From positions 1 to 64,000 of the forward strand of contig CAMVID010000001.1 in assembly GCA_947167445.1 (NCBI GenBank): 64,000 bases of DNA, given 5' to 3'. The notes under the pieces were generated by a model. It was not told where the DNA came from and did no database searches. It worked only from the letters and a program-made list of their open reading frames with translations. Positions 26,318-34,261 of the stretch are shown one piece after another (the first letter of the stretch is position 1; the number at the start of each line of letters is the position of its first letter). The position numbers and the translations under genes are program-made. The DNA comes from G11 sp947167445 (GTDB lineage: Bacteria > Bacillota > Clostridia > Lachnospirales > Lachnospiraceae).

Positions 26318-27523
26318 ATGTTTGTTAACTTTTTCGAGGCCCTTAAGGACAAGGGATTAAAAGTTACATTAAGTGAGTGGCTGACTTTGCAGGAAGCCCT
26401 TGATAAGAATCTGGCGGGTTCAAGCCTTACAGATTTTTATTATCTTGCCCGCATGTGCCTCGTAAAGAGTGAGACGGACTTTGATAAGTTCGACATGGCA
26501 TTTGAGTCCTGCTTTAAGGGAGTATCCATGGAGCGTGAAGTTACCAGCGAAATGCTTAGGTGGCTTGACCGTTCCGATGAGATGAACGATATGGCAGGAG
26601 AGATGGAGAAGGATTATCTCAACCAGATGGAGGAGACTTCCTTATCCAAGGAAGATATTGAAGAGAAATTTAAAGAGCGCTTAAGAGACCAGGATTCCGA
26701 GCATAACGGCGGCTCCTTCTGGATCGGCACCATGGGTAAGACCCAGTTCGGTAATACCGGCGGAAACCTTGGAGGCGTAAGAGTGGGGGGTACCACAGGT
26801 TATCAGTCTGCTTTTGCGGTAATCGGCGCCAGAAAATACAGAGATTTCCGAGACGACAGAGTCATGGATAACAGGCAGTTTACCCAGGCTTTAAGGAAAC
26901 TTCGCCAGTTTTCCAATCGTCTTGATATTCCGGAAACGGAGCTTGATATCGACGGGACCGTAAGAAAGACCTGCGATAATGGCGGGTGCTTGCAGATTGT
27001 CATGGAAAAGCCCAGAAAAAATGCTGTAAAGCTTTTGCTTTTGATGGATTCCGGCGGAACCATGATTCCATATACCAAGCTTTTAAATGATCTTTTCCAA
27101 TCGGTACATAAGTCCAATCACTATAAGGACGTTAAGGTATATTTTTTCCACAACTGTATTTACAGTAAGCTTTATAAGACACCGGAATGTGAGAACGGTG
27201 ATTGGATTGATACGGAGTGGATGTTCAGGAACCTTGACAGCGACTACAAGGTCATAATTGTAGGGGATGCTGCGATGGCTCCGGAGGAACTTTATTCCGT
27301 TGACGGCAACTATAGGGGGCCGAACGGAGGACTTTGTGGTTATGACTGGCTTAAACTTGTAAAGAGTCACTACAAAAAGGTCGTTTGGCTGAATCCAAAG
27401 ATGGCACCGGGACATGCTCCCTGGAGAGAAGCGGAGACAGCGGTAAAAGAACTTATTCCCATGTTTAAGCTTACCGTTGATGGTTTGAACCGTGCCATGC
27501 AGAAGTTGATGGTTAGTAGATAA
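26318..27523 (+). CDS. VWA-domain protein (CoxE-like), MoxR partner
   Basis: 401-aa protein. N-terminal half (FFEALKDKGLKVTLSEWLTL) matches CoxE-like proteins paired with MoxR ATPases. The C-terminal half carries a von Willebrand A-like fold whose metal site reads DSGGTM instead of the common DxSxS, so metal binding may be altered. A basic/Gly-rich segment NTGGNLGGVRVGGTTGYQ is in the middle. Tight coupling to moxR implies a common complex; the client protein is unknown. Confidence 0.88.
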   Translation: MFVNFFEALKDKGLKVTLSEWLTLQEALDKNLAGSSLTDFYYLARMCLVKSETDFDKFDMAFESCFKGVSMEREVTSEMLRWLDRSDEMNDMAGEMEKDYLNQMEETSLSKEDIEEKFKERLRDQDSEHNGGSFWIGTMGKTQFGNTGGNLGGVRVGGTTGYQSAFAVIGARKYRDFRDDRVMDNRQFTQALRKLRQFSNRLDIPETELDIDGTVRKTCDNGGCLQIVMEKPRKNAVKLLLLMDSGGTMIPYTKLLNDLFQSVHKSNHYKDVKVYFFHNCIYSKLYKTPECENGDWIDTEWMFRNLDSDYKVIIVGDAAMAPEELYSVDGNYRGPNGGLCGYDWLKLVKSHYKKVVWLNPKMAPGHAPWREAETAVKELIPMFKLTVDGLNRAMQKLMVSR

Positions 27524-27549
27524 ATTGAGAATTATTTGGAGGTTTTACT

Positions 27550-28773
27550 ATGAAAATATATGACGAACTTGTGGCAAGAGGACTTATTGCCCAGGTTACC
27601 AACGAAGAGGAAGTAAGTAAATTAATTAATGAGGGAAAGGCCACATTCTACATCGGTTTTGACTGTACAGCGGATTCACTTACCGCAGGTCATTTCATGG
27701 CTCTTACTCTTATGAAGAGACTTCAGGAAGCAGGAAACAAGCCCATTGCCCTTATAGGCGGCGGTACCACCATGATTGGTGATCCTTCCGGCAAGTCAGA
27801 TATGAGAAAGATGCTCACCATCGAAGATATTAATCACAACGCTGAGTGCTTTAAGCGCCAGATGGAGAAGTTCATCGAGTTCGGCGAAGGCAAGGCAATG
27901 ATGGTTAACAATGCGGACTGGCTTCTTAACCTTAACTACATTGAACTTTTGCGTGAGGTTGGCGCATGTTTCTCCGTTAACAATATGCTTAGGGCAGAGT
28001 GCTACAAGCAGCGTATGGAGAAGGGCTTAACCTTCCTTGAATTCAATTACATGATTATGCAGTCCTACGACTTCTACACCTTATTCCAGAAGTACAATTG
28101 TAATCTGGAGTTCGGCGGAGACGATCAGTGGTCCAATATGCTTGGCGGTACCGAACTTATCAGACGTAAGCTTGGCAAGGATGCTCACGCAATGACCATT
28201 ACCCTTCTTACCGATTCCAACGGAAACAAGATGGGTAAGACCGCAGGAAATGCAGTATGGCTTGATCCCAACAAGACATCACCCTTCGATTTCTACCAGT
28301 ATTGGAGAAATGTCGGTGATGCTGACGTACTTAAGTGCATTAAGATGCTTACCTTTATTCCCATCGAAGAGATTCAGAAGATGGAAGATTGGGAAGGCGC
28401 TAAACTTAACGAGGCAAAGGATATCCTTGCTTATGAGCTTACCAAGCTTGTTCATGGCGAGGAGGAAGCAGAGAAGGCCAAGGAAGCTTCAAAGGCCCTC
28501 TTTAGCGGCGCAGGAAGCCTTGAGAACATGCCTTCCACAACTCTTAAGGATGAGGACTTCAGAGACGGCAAGATTGATATCGTCGGAGTTGTTGTTGCCG
28601 CAGGTCTTTGCCCTACACGTTCAGAGGCAAGAAGAGCTGTTGAGCAGGGTGGCGTAACCCTTAATGATGAGAAGGTTACAGATCCCAAGACTTTATACGA
28701 TCCCGATTTCTTCAAGGGTGAAGGCGTGATTGTAAGACGTGGTAAGAAGAATTACATGAAGGTTGTAAAGTAG
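27550..28773 (+). CDS. tyrS: Tyrosyl-tRNA synthetase
   Basis: Class I aminoacyl-tRNA synthetase charging tRNA-Tyr, 407 aa. The HIGH-equivalent lies in DCTADSLTAGHF, FGGDDQWSNMLGG is typical of TyrRS, and the KMSKS-equivalent is KMGKT. The C-terminal S4-like RNA-binding domain (RSEARRAVEQGGVTLNDEKV) is intact. The ribosome-binding site is TTGGAGG. No T-box is visible in the 26-base gap before it, so expression depends on an upstream promoter. Confidence 0.97.
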   Translation: MKIYDELVARGLIAQVTNEEEVSKLINEGKATFYIGFDCTADSLTAGHFMALTLMKRLQEAGNKPIALIGGGTTMIGDPSGKSDMRKMLTIEDINHNAECFKRQMEKFIEFGEGKAMMVNNADWLLNLNYIELLREVGACFSVNNMLRAECYKQRMEKGLTFLEFNYMIMQSYDFYTLFQKYNCNLEFGGDDQWSNMLGGTELIRRKLGKDAHAMTITLLTDSNGNKMGKTAGNAVWLDPNKTSPFDFYQYWRNVGDADVLKCIKMLTFIPIEEIQKMEDWEGAKLNEAKDILAYELTKLVHGEEEAEKAKEASKALFSGAGSLENMPSTTLKDEDFRDGKIDIVGVVVAAGLCPTRSEARRAVEQGGVTLNDEKVTDPKTLYDPDFFKGEGVIVRRGKKNYMKVVK

Positions 28774-28802
28774 AAATTGAGTTTTTACCGGGAGGATACA
28801 GA

Positions 28803-29624
28803 ATGAGCGAAGTACATGATAAAGTAAGAAACTGTTACGAGCAGCTTAGAAAGATTACAGATTTTAAGCCCAGAGTAGGTATAGTTCTGGGATCCGGCCT
28901 TGGTGATTTCGCATCCGAAATCAAGGTTGAGAAGGAGGTTGCTTACAGCGAGCTTAAGGGCTTCCCTGTATCCACCGTTCCCGGACATGACGGAAAGTTC
29001 ATTTTCGGATATGTAAATGACGTTCCCGTTGTATGCATGAAGGGAAGAGTACATTACTACGAGGGATATCCTGTTACGGACGTTGTACTTCCTACAAGAA
29101 TTATGGCGTTAATGGGTATTGAGACCCTTTTCCTTTCAAACGCTGCAGGCGGAATGGGAGACGGATTCAAAGCTGGCCAGCTTATGATGATTACAGATCA
29201 CATCAGCTGCTTTGTTCCCAGCCCTCTTATCGGACCCAATGACGAGTCCTTTGGCGTAAGATTCCCCGATAATTCCAATGTTTACCGCAAGGAGCTTTGT
29301 GAGATTATAAGAGAAGAGGCCAAGAAACTTAACATCGACCTTAAGGAAGGCGTTTACTGCCAGCTTACAGGTCCCTGCTATGAAACTCCTGCCGAAATCA
29401 GAATGATTAAGGCCCTTGGCGCTTCAGCCGTTGGTATGAGTACCGTTGTCGAGGCTATTGCAGCCAACCATATGGGCGTAAAGGTTTGCGGAATTTCATG
29501 TATTTCAAACCTTGCTGCAGGATTCTCACCTGTTCCCCTTTCACACAAGGAGGTTCAGGAGGCTGCCGACAAGGTGGCACCCCAGTTTAAGGCCCTTGTA
29601 AAGGCAGTGGTATCCAGATTCTAA
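28803..29624 (+). CDS. punA: Purine nucleoside phosphorylase
   Basis: Phosphorolysis of purine nucleosides to base and (deoxy)ribose 1-phosphate. 273 aa, trimeric PNP type: VLGSGLGDF, GPCYETPAEIRM, VGMSTVVEAIAANHMG and NLAAGF. It lies just upstream of cytidine deaminase, giving a small nucleoside-salvage pair. Ribosome-binding site GGGAGGATA. Confidence 0.95.
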   Translation: MSEVHDKVRNCYEQLRKITDFKPRVGIVLGSGLGDFASEIKVEKEVAYSELKGFPVSTVPGHDGKFIFGYVNDVPVVCMKGRVHYYEGYPVTDVVLPTRIMALMGIETLFLSNAAGGMGDGFKAGQLMMITDHISCFVPSPLIGPNDESFGVRFPDNSNVYRKELCEIIREEAKKLNIDLKEGVYCQLTGPCYETPAEIRMIKALGASAVGMSTVVEAIAANHMGVKVCGISCISNLAAGFSPVPLSHKEVQEAADKVAPQFKALVKAVVSRF

Positions 29625-29645
29625 TTTGACTTCGGAGGTTTTCAT

Positions 29646-30071
29646 ATGGAACTTTCTAAGGAAACAGTATTTAAGCTTATAGATGAAGCTACCAAGGCAA
29701 GAGATATGGCTTATGCCCCCTACTCTAAATTTCATGTAGGGGCAGCTCTTCTTCTTGGGGATGGCAGCATCGTTACAGGCTGTAACATAGAGAATGCTTC
29801 TTTCGGCGCCACAAACTGCGCCGAGAGAACCGCAATCTTTAAGGCAGTCAGTGAAGGCAAGAAGGACTTTAAAGCTATTGCCATCGTAGGCGGAAGAGCA
29901 GACGAACCTTTGTCTGATTACGCATATCCCTGCGGAATCTGCAGACAGGTTATGTGTGAGTTCTGTCCCGATGACTTCCCTGTTATTGTGGCAGTTAATA
30001 AAGAAAAGTATTACATTAAGCCTTTGGATGAAATGCTTCCGGGACTTTTCAGGGGAGATAAAGTACTTTAG
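29646..30071 (+). CDS. cdd: Cytidine deaminase
   Basis: Zinc enzyme deaminating cytidine and deoxycytidine to uridine and deoxyuridine. 141 aa with the full zinc motif: NCAERTAIF (Cys and catalytic Glu) and CGICRQVM (two Cys). FHVGAALLLGDGSIVTGCNIENAS is the nucleoside-binding part. Salvage partner of punA upstream, 21 bases away with a CGGAGG ribosome-binding site. Confidence 0.96.
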   Translation: MELSKETVFKLIDEATKARDMAYAPYSKFHVGAALLLGDGSIVTGCNIENASFGATNCAERTAIFKAVSEGKKDFKAIAIVGGRADEPLSDYAYPCGICRQVMCEFCPDDFPVIVAVNKEKYYIKPLDEMLPGLFRGDKVL

Positions 30072-30083
30072 AACGAGGTCTTT

Positions 30084-30656
30084 TTGAAGGTGAAGGAAAC
30101 CGACGAACAATTATACAGCCGATTTCTGTCCGGGAATGAGGACGATGCATTGGGTATCCTCTTTGAGAGATATCACGTTCCTCTGACCCTTTTTATCAAC
30201 AGAATCGTTCATAACATTGATGATTCTGAGGAAATCATGATGGATTGCTTTGCTATTGTGATTTCCCGTAAATCCGGTTTCCTCGGCTTGAATAATTCAC
30301 TGTTTAAGACCTGGCTATATTCGGTGGCTGTTAAACAGGCCTCCAGGTTTTGGAGAAAGAATCTGAGAACTGACTCCGTACCTTTTGAAGACTATGAGGA
30401 CATATTGAAGGATCCGGAAGTGGCGGAGACAGTGACCATTAAGAGTGAAAGGGACAAAGCTTTATACAAGGCTTTGGACAAACTGCCCCTGGATTATAGA
30501 ACCGCTTTGTATCTGACCTATTTTGAAGATATGGACGCTGATACGGTGGGTAAGGTCATGAGAAAGACCAGAAAGCAGGTTTATAACCTCCTTGCCAGAG
30601 GCAAAGCTTCAGCCAAAGAAGAGCTTTTTAAGGAAGGCTTTGAATGGGATATGTAA
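30084..30656 (+). CDS. Sigma-70 family (ECF-like) RNA polymerase sigma factor
   Basis: 190-aa alternative sigma factor with only regions 2 and 4. Region 2: LFERYHVPLTLFINRIVHNIDDSEEIMMDCFAIVI; region 4 helix-turn-helix: LDKLPLDYRTALYLTYFEDM and KTRKQVYNLLARGKASAKEE (shown in parts). The proposed TTG start at 30084 follows GAACGAGG; a GTG two codons later is also possible. It starts 12 bases after cdd and is followed by two membrane-protein genes, the second a PrsW-like protease, a family known for regulated proteolysis of anti-sigma factors. Target genes unknown. Confidence 0.9.
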   Translation: MKVKETDEQLYSRFLSGNEDDALGILFERYHVPLTLFINRIVHNIDDSEEIMMDCFAIVISRKSGFLGLNNSLFKTWLYSVAVKQASRFWRKNLRTDSVPFEDYEDILKDPEVAETVTIKSERDKALYKALDKLPLDYRTALYLTYFEDMDADTVGKVMRKTRKQVYNLLARGKASAKEELFKEGFEWDM

Positions 30657-30676
30657 GAAATGGAGAAGGACGATAA

Positions 30677-31480
30677 GTGAGCAGCGCAATTATTCTTGAA
30701 ATTGCTATATTTACTGTGCAGGTCTTTGTGCTGATACCTATCGTTTATGGCGGCATCAGGCTTTCCGGACGCTGCCGTAATTCTGTCCCCATTTCTTTTT
30801 TTATTTTTGCAATGGTAAGTTACAGCCTTGAGGACCTCTACTGGATTGTTTATGATTTCTTAAGGCCTCATACCAGAATGCCCTTTTCCTCCGATGAAAT
30901 AGCAAAAACTGCTACATTACTTCTTTTGGGAGCCTGTCTTACCCAAATCGCCCATGAATACAAAAATCTACACATCGCATCTTTGCTTTTTTCCATTTTG
31001 TTTATTGGATTAAATATTGTTCTTTGGATACTGTGGTCAGGAGAGTGGGTGCAGGACATTGTATGCAGTCCGCCCTACATATATTTTCTTTATGTGGTGG
31101 TTTCGCGCTCCCATAAGGCCGGAGTGTATAAGAAAAATGAGAAGACAGTTGCAGTTGCAGGCACCTTTGCCGTATTTGCGTTGAACTTTGCAGCTATTAT
31201 TTTTAAGGAATACCGGGTTGAACTTGACATTGCAGCCTATGTTGTGATGTTTATTGTTACCGCCATTGCAGTGGTCTATGATTATAAGGGTTTATTGGAC
31301 AGAGACAAAGACAACCTTATGAAGGCTTTGTATACGGCATTTTTCGTATTCTTCTGGAGTGACCTGGTTTTGTTTATGTGTGAGGGAGTCTGGTACATCA
31401 TAGCCTCTGCCCTTAACATTCTTACGTTACCTGTGTTGTATTTTGCTCTTAAAAGGTGGGCGCTCAATGATATACGCTGA
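30677..31480 (+). CDS. Multi-pass membrane protein, unknown function
   Basis: 267 aa with about seven to eight predicted transmembrane helices spanning nearly the whole protein and short loops; start GTG at 30677 with GGAGAAGG upstream. I recognise no domain. It has no cytoplasmic zinc-type anti-sigma domain. Its place between a sigma factor and a PrsW-like protease, with its end overlapping the protease gene by 14 bases, suggests a sensor or regulator in the same pathway. It could be an unusual anti-sigma protein or a scaffold for the protease; neither is shown. Confidence 0.7.
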   Translation: MSSAIILEIAIFTVQVFVLIPIVYGGIRLSGRCRNSVPISFFIFAMVSYSLEDLYWIVYDFLRPHTRMPFSSDEIAKTATLLLLGACLTQIAHEYKNLHIASLLFSILFIGLNIVLWILWSGEWVQDIVCSPPYIYFLYVVVSRSHKAGVYKKNEKTVAVAGTFAVFALNFAAIIFKEYRVELDIAAYVVMFIVTAIAVVYDYKGLLDRDKDNLMKALYTAFFVFFWSDLVLFMCEGVWYIIASALNILTLPVLYFALKRWALNDIR

Positions 31481-32090
31481 GAATATTCTTATCTGCATAG
31501 TGGGTCCCCTCATTGTAGCCCTGGCCTTTACAAAGGATAAAACCAAAAGGTTTATCGGTGCTTTTGTGGTTGGGATGTTAGCATGCCTCTTTGCTGCCTA
31601 TATAGGAGGCTTTTGGGAACTTAAAGCCGCCTTGGGACGAGAAGATACGTCAATCTTTATCTCTCCCGTGGTTGAGGAAATAGTAAAGTTCATTCCTATG
31701 CTTCTCTATGTGTTTATGTTTGAGCCTAATGATGAGGAACTGATTCTGACCTGCACCGGACTGGGAACCGGGTTTGCAACCTTTGAAAACCTGTGCCAGC
31801 TTCTGGCTGCCGGATCGGAAAGTCTTCCTTACATCCTGATCAGAGGCTTTGCTGTAGGCATTATGCATATAGTAAGTGTGCTGATCATGACTTTTGCCTT
31901 TATCATGTTAAGACGAAAGAGCGCCCTTTCAGTTGCGGTTATCATGGGTGGCTTAAGCCTTTCAACCAGTGTTCATTCTTTATATAACCTTCTGGTGTCG
32001 GCTCCGGGATTGTCTTCATACATAGGATATGTGCTGCCTCTGACCATGGCGGTGATACTTTACTTTATAAGAAAAAGAATAGCACGCTGA
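31467..32090 (+). CDS. PrsW-like intramembrane protease
   Basis: 207 aa from the ATG at 31467 (AGGTGG ribosome-binding site), about seven transmembrane segments. The motif PVVEEIVKFIP is the PrsW-type EExxK, and GTGFATFENL and the membrane His in IMHIVSVL match further family positions. PrsW of B. subtilis performs the first cut of anti-sigma factor RsiW. The frame extends 24 bases upstream, but the first Met there lacks a ribosome-binding site. Transcript ends at a terminator that overlaps the stop codon. Confidence 0.82.
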   Translation: MIYAENILICIVGPLIVALAFTKDKTKRFIGAFVVGMLACLFAAYIGGFWELKAALGREDTSIFISPVVEEIVKFIPMLLYVFMFEPNDEELILTCTGLGTGFATFENLCQLLAAGSESLPYILIRGFAVGIMHIVSVLIMTFAFIMLRRKSALSVAVIMGGLSLSTSVHSLYNLLVSAPGLSSYIGYVLPLTMAVILYFIRKRIAR

Positions 32091-32107
32091 TGCGTGTTAT
32101 TTTTTTG
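32078..32107 (+). terminator. Terminator overlapping the protease stop codon
   Basis: 10-bp stem AATAGCACGC / GCGTGTTATT (32078-32087, 32092-32101; one wobble), TGAT loop that contains the stop codon TGA, then T6. Confidence 0.88.
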
Positions 32108-32195
32108 CGAAAAAATTTTTTTGAGATTTGGTGAGTAATATTTCTTTTTTCGGCAACTAACATAATGAAGGGATGAATCCAAAAGGAGGAAATCT

Positions 32196-32501
32196 ATGAA
32201 ATATACAAAAGAACAGGCAATTTCAGAGATTAAAAGGCGCAGTAGAGAAATAAAAAAAGACAGGGAAAAGAAAATTAACAAGGGGTTGATGGCATTAAGC
32301 TGTTTACTGGTCATGGTCATTGTAGGTGATATAGGTCTTTTGACCGGTCCCGGATCAGATTCCGGTGCTATGACAGCCTATGGCTCATTCTTATTAACCC
32401 CGGAATACAGTCTATACGTAATAGTTGCTGTAGCAGGCTTCCTGTTAGGCATAGGCGCAACTTTACTTGTTAAATATTTCAGAGAAAAAAGAGATAAATA
32501 A
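32196..32501 (+). CDS. Small two-helix membrane protein
   Basis: 101 aa, start ATG with AAAGGAGGAAA. A basic, amphipathic cytoplasmic N-terminus of ~30 residues (YTKEQAISEIKRRSREIKKD) is followed by two transmembrane helices (about 31-50 and 68-92). I do not recognise the family. Shape resembles small membrane regulators placed near sigma factors in Lachnospiraceae, but this is only suggestive. The following secreted-protein gene begins 17 bases downstream, so both are probably one transcript. Confidence 0.75.
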   Translation: MKYTKEQAISEIKRRSREIKKDREKKINKGLMALSCLLVMVIVGDIGLLTGPGSDSGAMTAYGSFLLTPEYSLYVIVAVAGFLLGIGATLLVKYFREKRDK

Positions 32502-32518
32502 TTTGGAGGGTTTTTGTA

Positions 32519-33994
32519 ATGGAAACAAAAATGGACTTTATAACAAAAAAGGGGGTCATTAAAAGATTACTGACAATGGCCCTTGGGCTTATTATGGCGG
32601 TAATCGCATGCGTTACGGTATTGCCAGGGACGGAGATGACTGTTAAGGCCGCAGGAACGGGGAAGAATTTGCAGATTGGAGCAGGGGCACTAAATAATAA
32701 CGTTAATACGACAAGCGCACCGACAGTGTATTATGACAGCAATGCTGATGAATGGCGTGTGATAGGATATGATGGAACAGGAGTTGCAGGTACATCGGGT
32801 ACGATGACACTTATTGCAAATGGAATTTTAGCTGATACTCAGTATGATGATGATTATTACAGCTTGAGTATTCTTCGAGACGCGATTGGCACGATTGAGG
32901 GAAGATTATCGACTCCTGAAGCTTCCGCAGTAGCAGCAAGGACACTTGAAGGTGGTGGTGGCTATGTGCAAGATGCAAATTATGATAATAACAAAATCAA
33001 AGGTGAATCCATATCGAATGCCATAATGTGGCCCTTGTCCGTATCAGAAGCGAATAGTATGAACAGCGACCTGCGTAATGTTTCCCACAAGTGGTGGCTG
33101 CGCACGCCGGGTCGGTTTTTAATGCCCGCTTTAGTTTTAGAATCCGGCGAAGTGAAGTGGTTGGGCGAAGATGCCCTATCGCAGTACGGTGTACGCCCCG
33201 CTTTTAATTTGAATCTTTCATCTATTCTCTTCACATCTGCCGCGGTGGGCGGCAAAGCATCAGGCACCGTAGGTGCTGACCTTACACTTGTGGGTGCTTC
33301 CAACGCAAGTACGGAATGGAAACTCACCGTTGCAGATTCTGCACGAAGCGGCTTCACCGCAAGCAGAACAGATTTGGACACACTCACACCAGGCGGAACT
33401 GCAGAAATAAGCTACAGCGGAGCCCAGACCGGTACAAATGAATATGTATCTGCAATCATAACCGATTCCTCAGACACGGTTTTATACTACGGAAATATCG
33501 CCTCCTGTTCATCCGATACCGGAACCGCAAGTATAAATATTCCCGCAGCTGCTCCTGCAGACAGCAAACTCTATGTGTTCCAGGAGAAGTGTAACGGAAA
33601 CTATATGACGGATTATTCATCAGGGCTTATTAATCTGACAGCACCGGGATCTTCGGGGGTCGGAGCTGTTGCTGCAACACTCACGCAGACTTCCGAAGAA
33701 ACCCCAGAGGAACCTGAAGATATCCCCGAGTTCAATTATCTCGACCCCTTAGAGGATTTACTTGATTATGCTATATCTCTGGGTGGTGAGAGAACGGTAT
33801 ATTGGCGCGGAGGAACAGCCCTTCCCTCAAATATCATGAAGACTTTGGAAGAGAATCCCCAGCTTACCCTTGTATTCTCATACACCTACGAATATAAGGA
33901 TTATGAGGTGACAATCCCAGGAAAGAAAGTCAAGACCGACCCGAAGATTCCTTGGTACGGCCCATTATACCTTTATAGCCATTACGGCAAGTAG
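32519..33994 (+). CDS. Secreted DUF6273-type surface protein
   Basis: 491-aa exported protein. Signal peptide with a long basic start (METKMDFITKKGVIKR), a hydrophobic core and probable cleavage after VKA (about residue 45). Residues ~70-240 contain the DUF6273-like signature: WRVIGYDGTG, WWLRTPG and YGVRPAFNLNLSSILF. Then come Ser/Thr/Gly-rich, probably beta-structured segments, an acidic Pro/Glu linker, and a C-terminal ~75 residues (VYWRGGTALPSNIMKTLEEN, ...IPGKKV...PWYGPLYLYSHYG) that recur in extracellular proteins of this family of bacteria as I recall. No LPXTG or transmembrane anchor at the end. Codon use is somewhat richer in ACG/GCG than neighbours. Ligand or role unknown. Confidence 0.82.
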   Translation: METKMDFITKKGVIKRLLTMALGLIMAVIACVTVLPGTEMTVKAAGTGKNLQIGAGALNNNVNTTSAPTVYYDSNADEWRVIGYDGTGVAGTSGTMTLIANGILADTQYDDDYYSLSILRDAIGTIEGRLSTPEASAVAARTLEGGGGYVQDANYDNNKIKGESISNAIMWPLSVSEANSMNSDLRNVSHKWWLRTPGRFLMPALVLESGEVKWLGEDALSQYGVRPAFNLNLSSILFTSAAVGGKASGTVGADLTLVGASNASTEWKLTVADSARSGFTASRTDLDTLTPGGTAEISYSGAQTGTNEYVSAIITDSSDTVLYYGNIASCSSDTGTASINIPAAAPADSKLYVFQEKCNGNYMTDYSSGLINLTAPGSSGVGAVAATLTQTSEETPEEPEDIPEFNYLDPLEDLLDYAISLGGERTVYWRGGTALPSNIMKTLEENPQLTLVFSYTYEYKDYEVTIPGKKVKTDPKIPWYGPLYLYSHYGK

Positions 33995-34261
33995 GGCAAT
34001 ACTTTTTTAACATTACAAGATCCTGACCGAATCGACATCAGACAGATTATCTTATACTAAACCGGCCTAAATGGCTCGGAAGCATCGGGATTTTTGAAAA
34101 TTGAATTATCGATGTCAATTTTACGTGAATTCAAATTAATAGGGCATCGGGAAATGATGAAAGTCATTTTCCGATGCCCGTTTTAGTTAAAAAGGGTGAA
34201 ATTTGGCATCGGGAAGAGGATTATTTGCAATCCCGATGCCGGAGGGCGAATTATGCCGCCA
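33995..34261. repeat. Convergent intergenic region with GCATCGGGA inverted repeats
   Basis: Holds no gene. A lone copy GCATCGGGA lies at 34082-34090. A 16-bp inverted repeat with left arm 34142-34157 and right arm 34164-34179 (GGGCATCGG.../...CCGATGCCC) is followed by GTTTTAG and probably terminates the + strand gene. A second inverted repeat GGCATCGGGA / TCCCGATGCC lies at 34205-34214 and 34231-34240, probably serving glgX. All five arms share GCATCGG(G), so the region looks like a small family of repeats rather than unrelated terminators. Confidence 0.75.
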
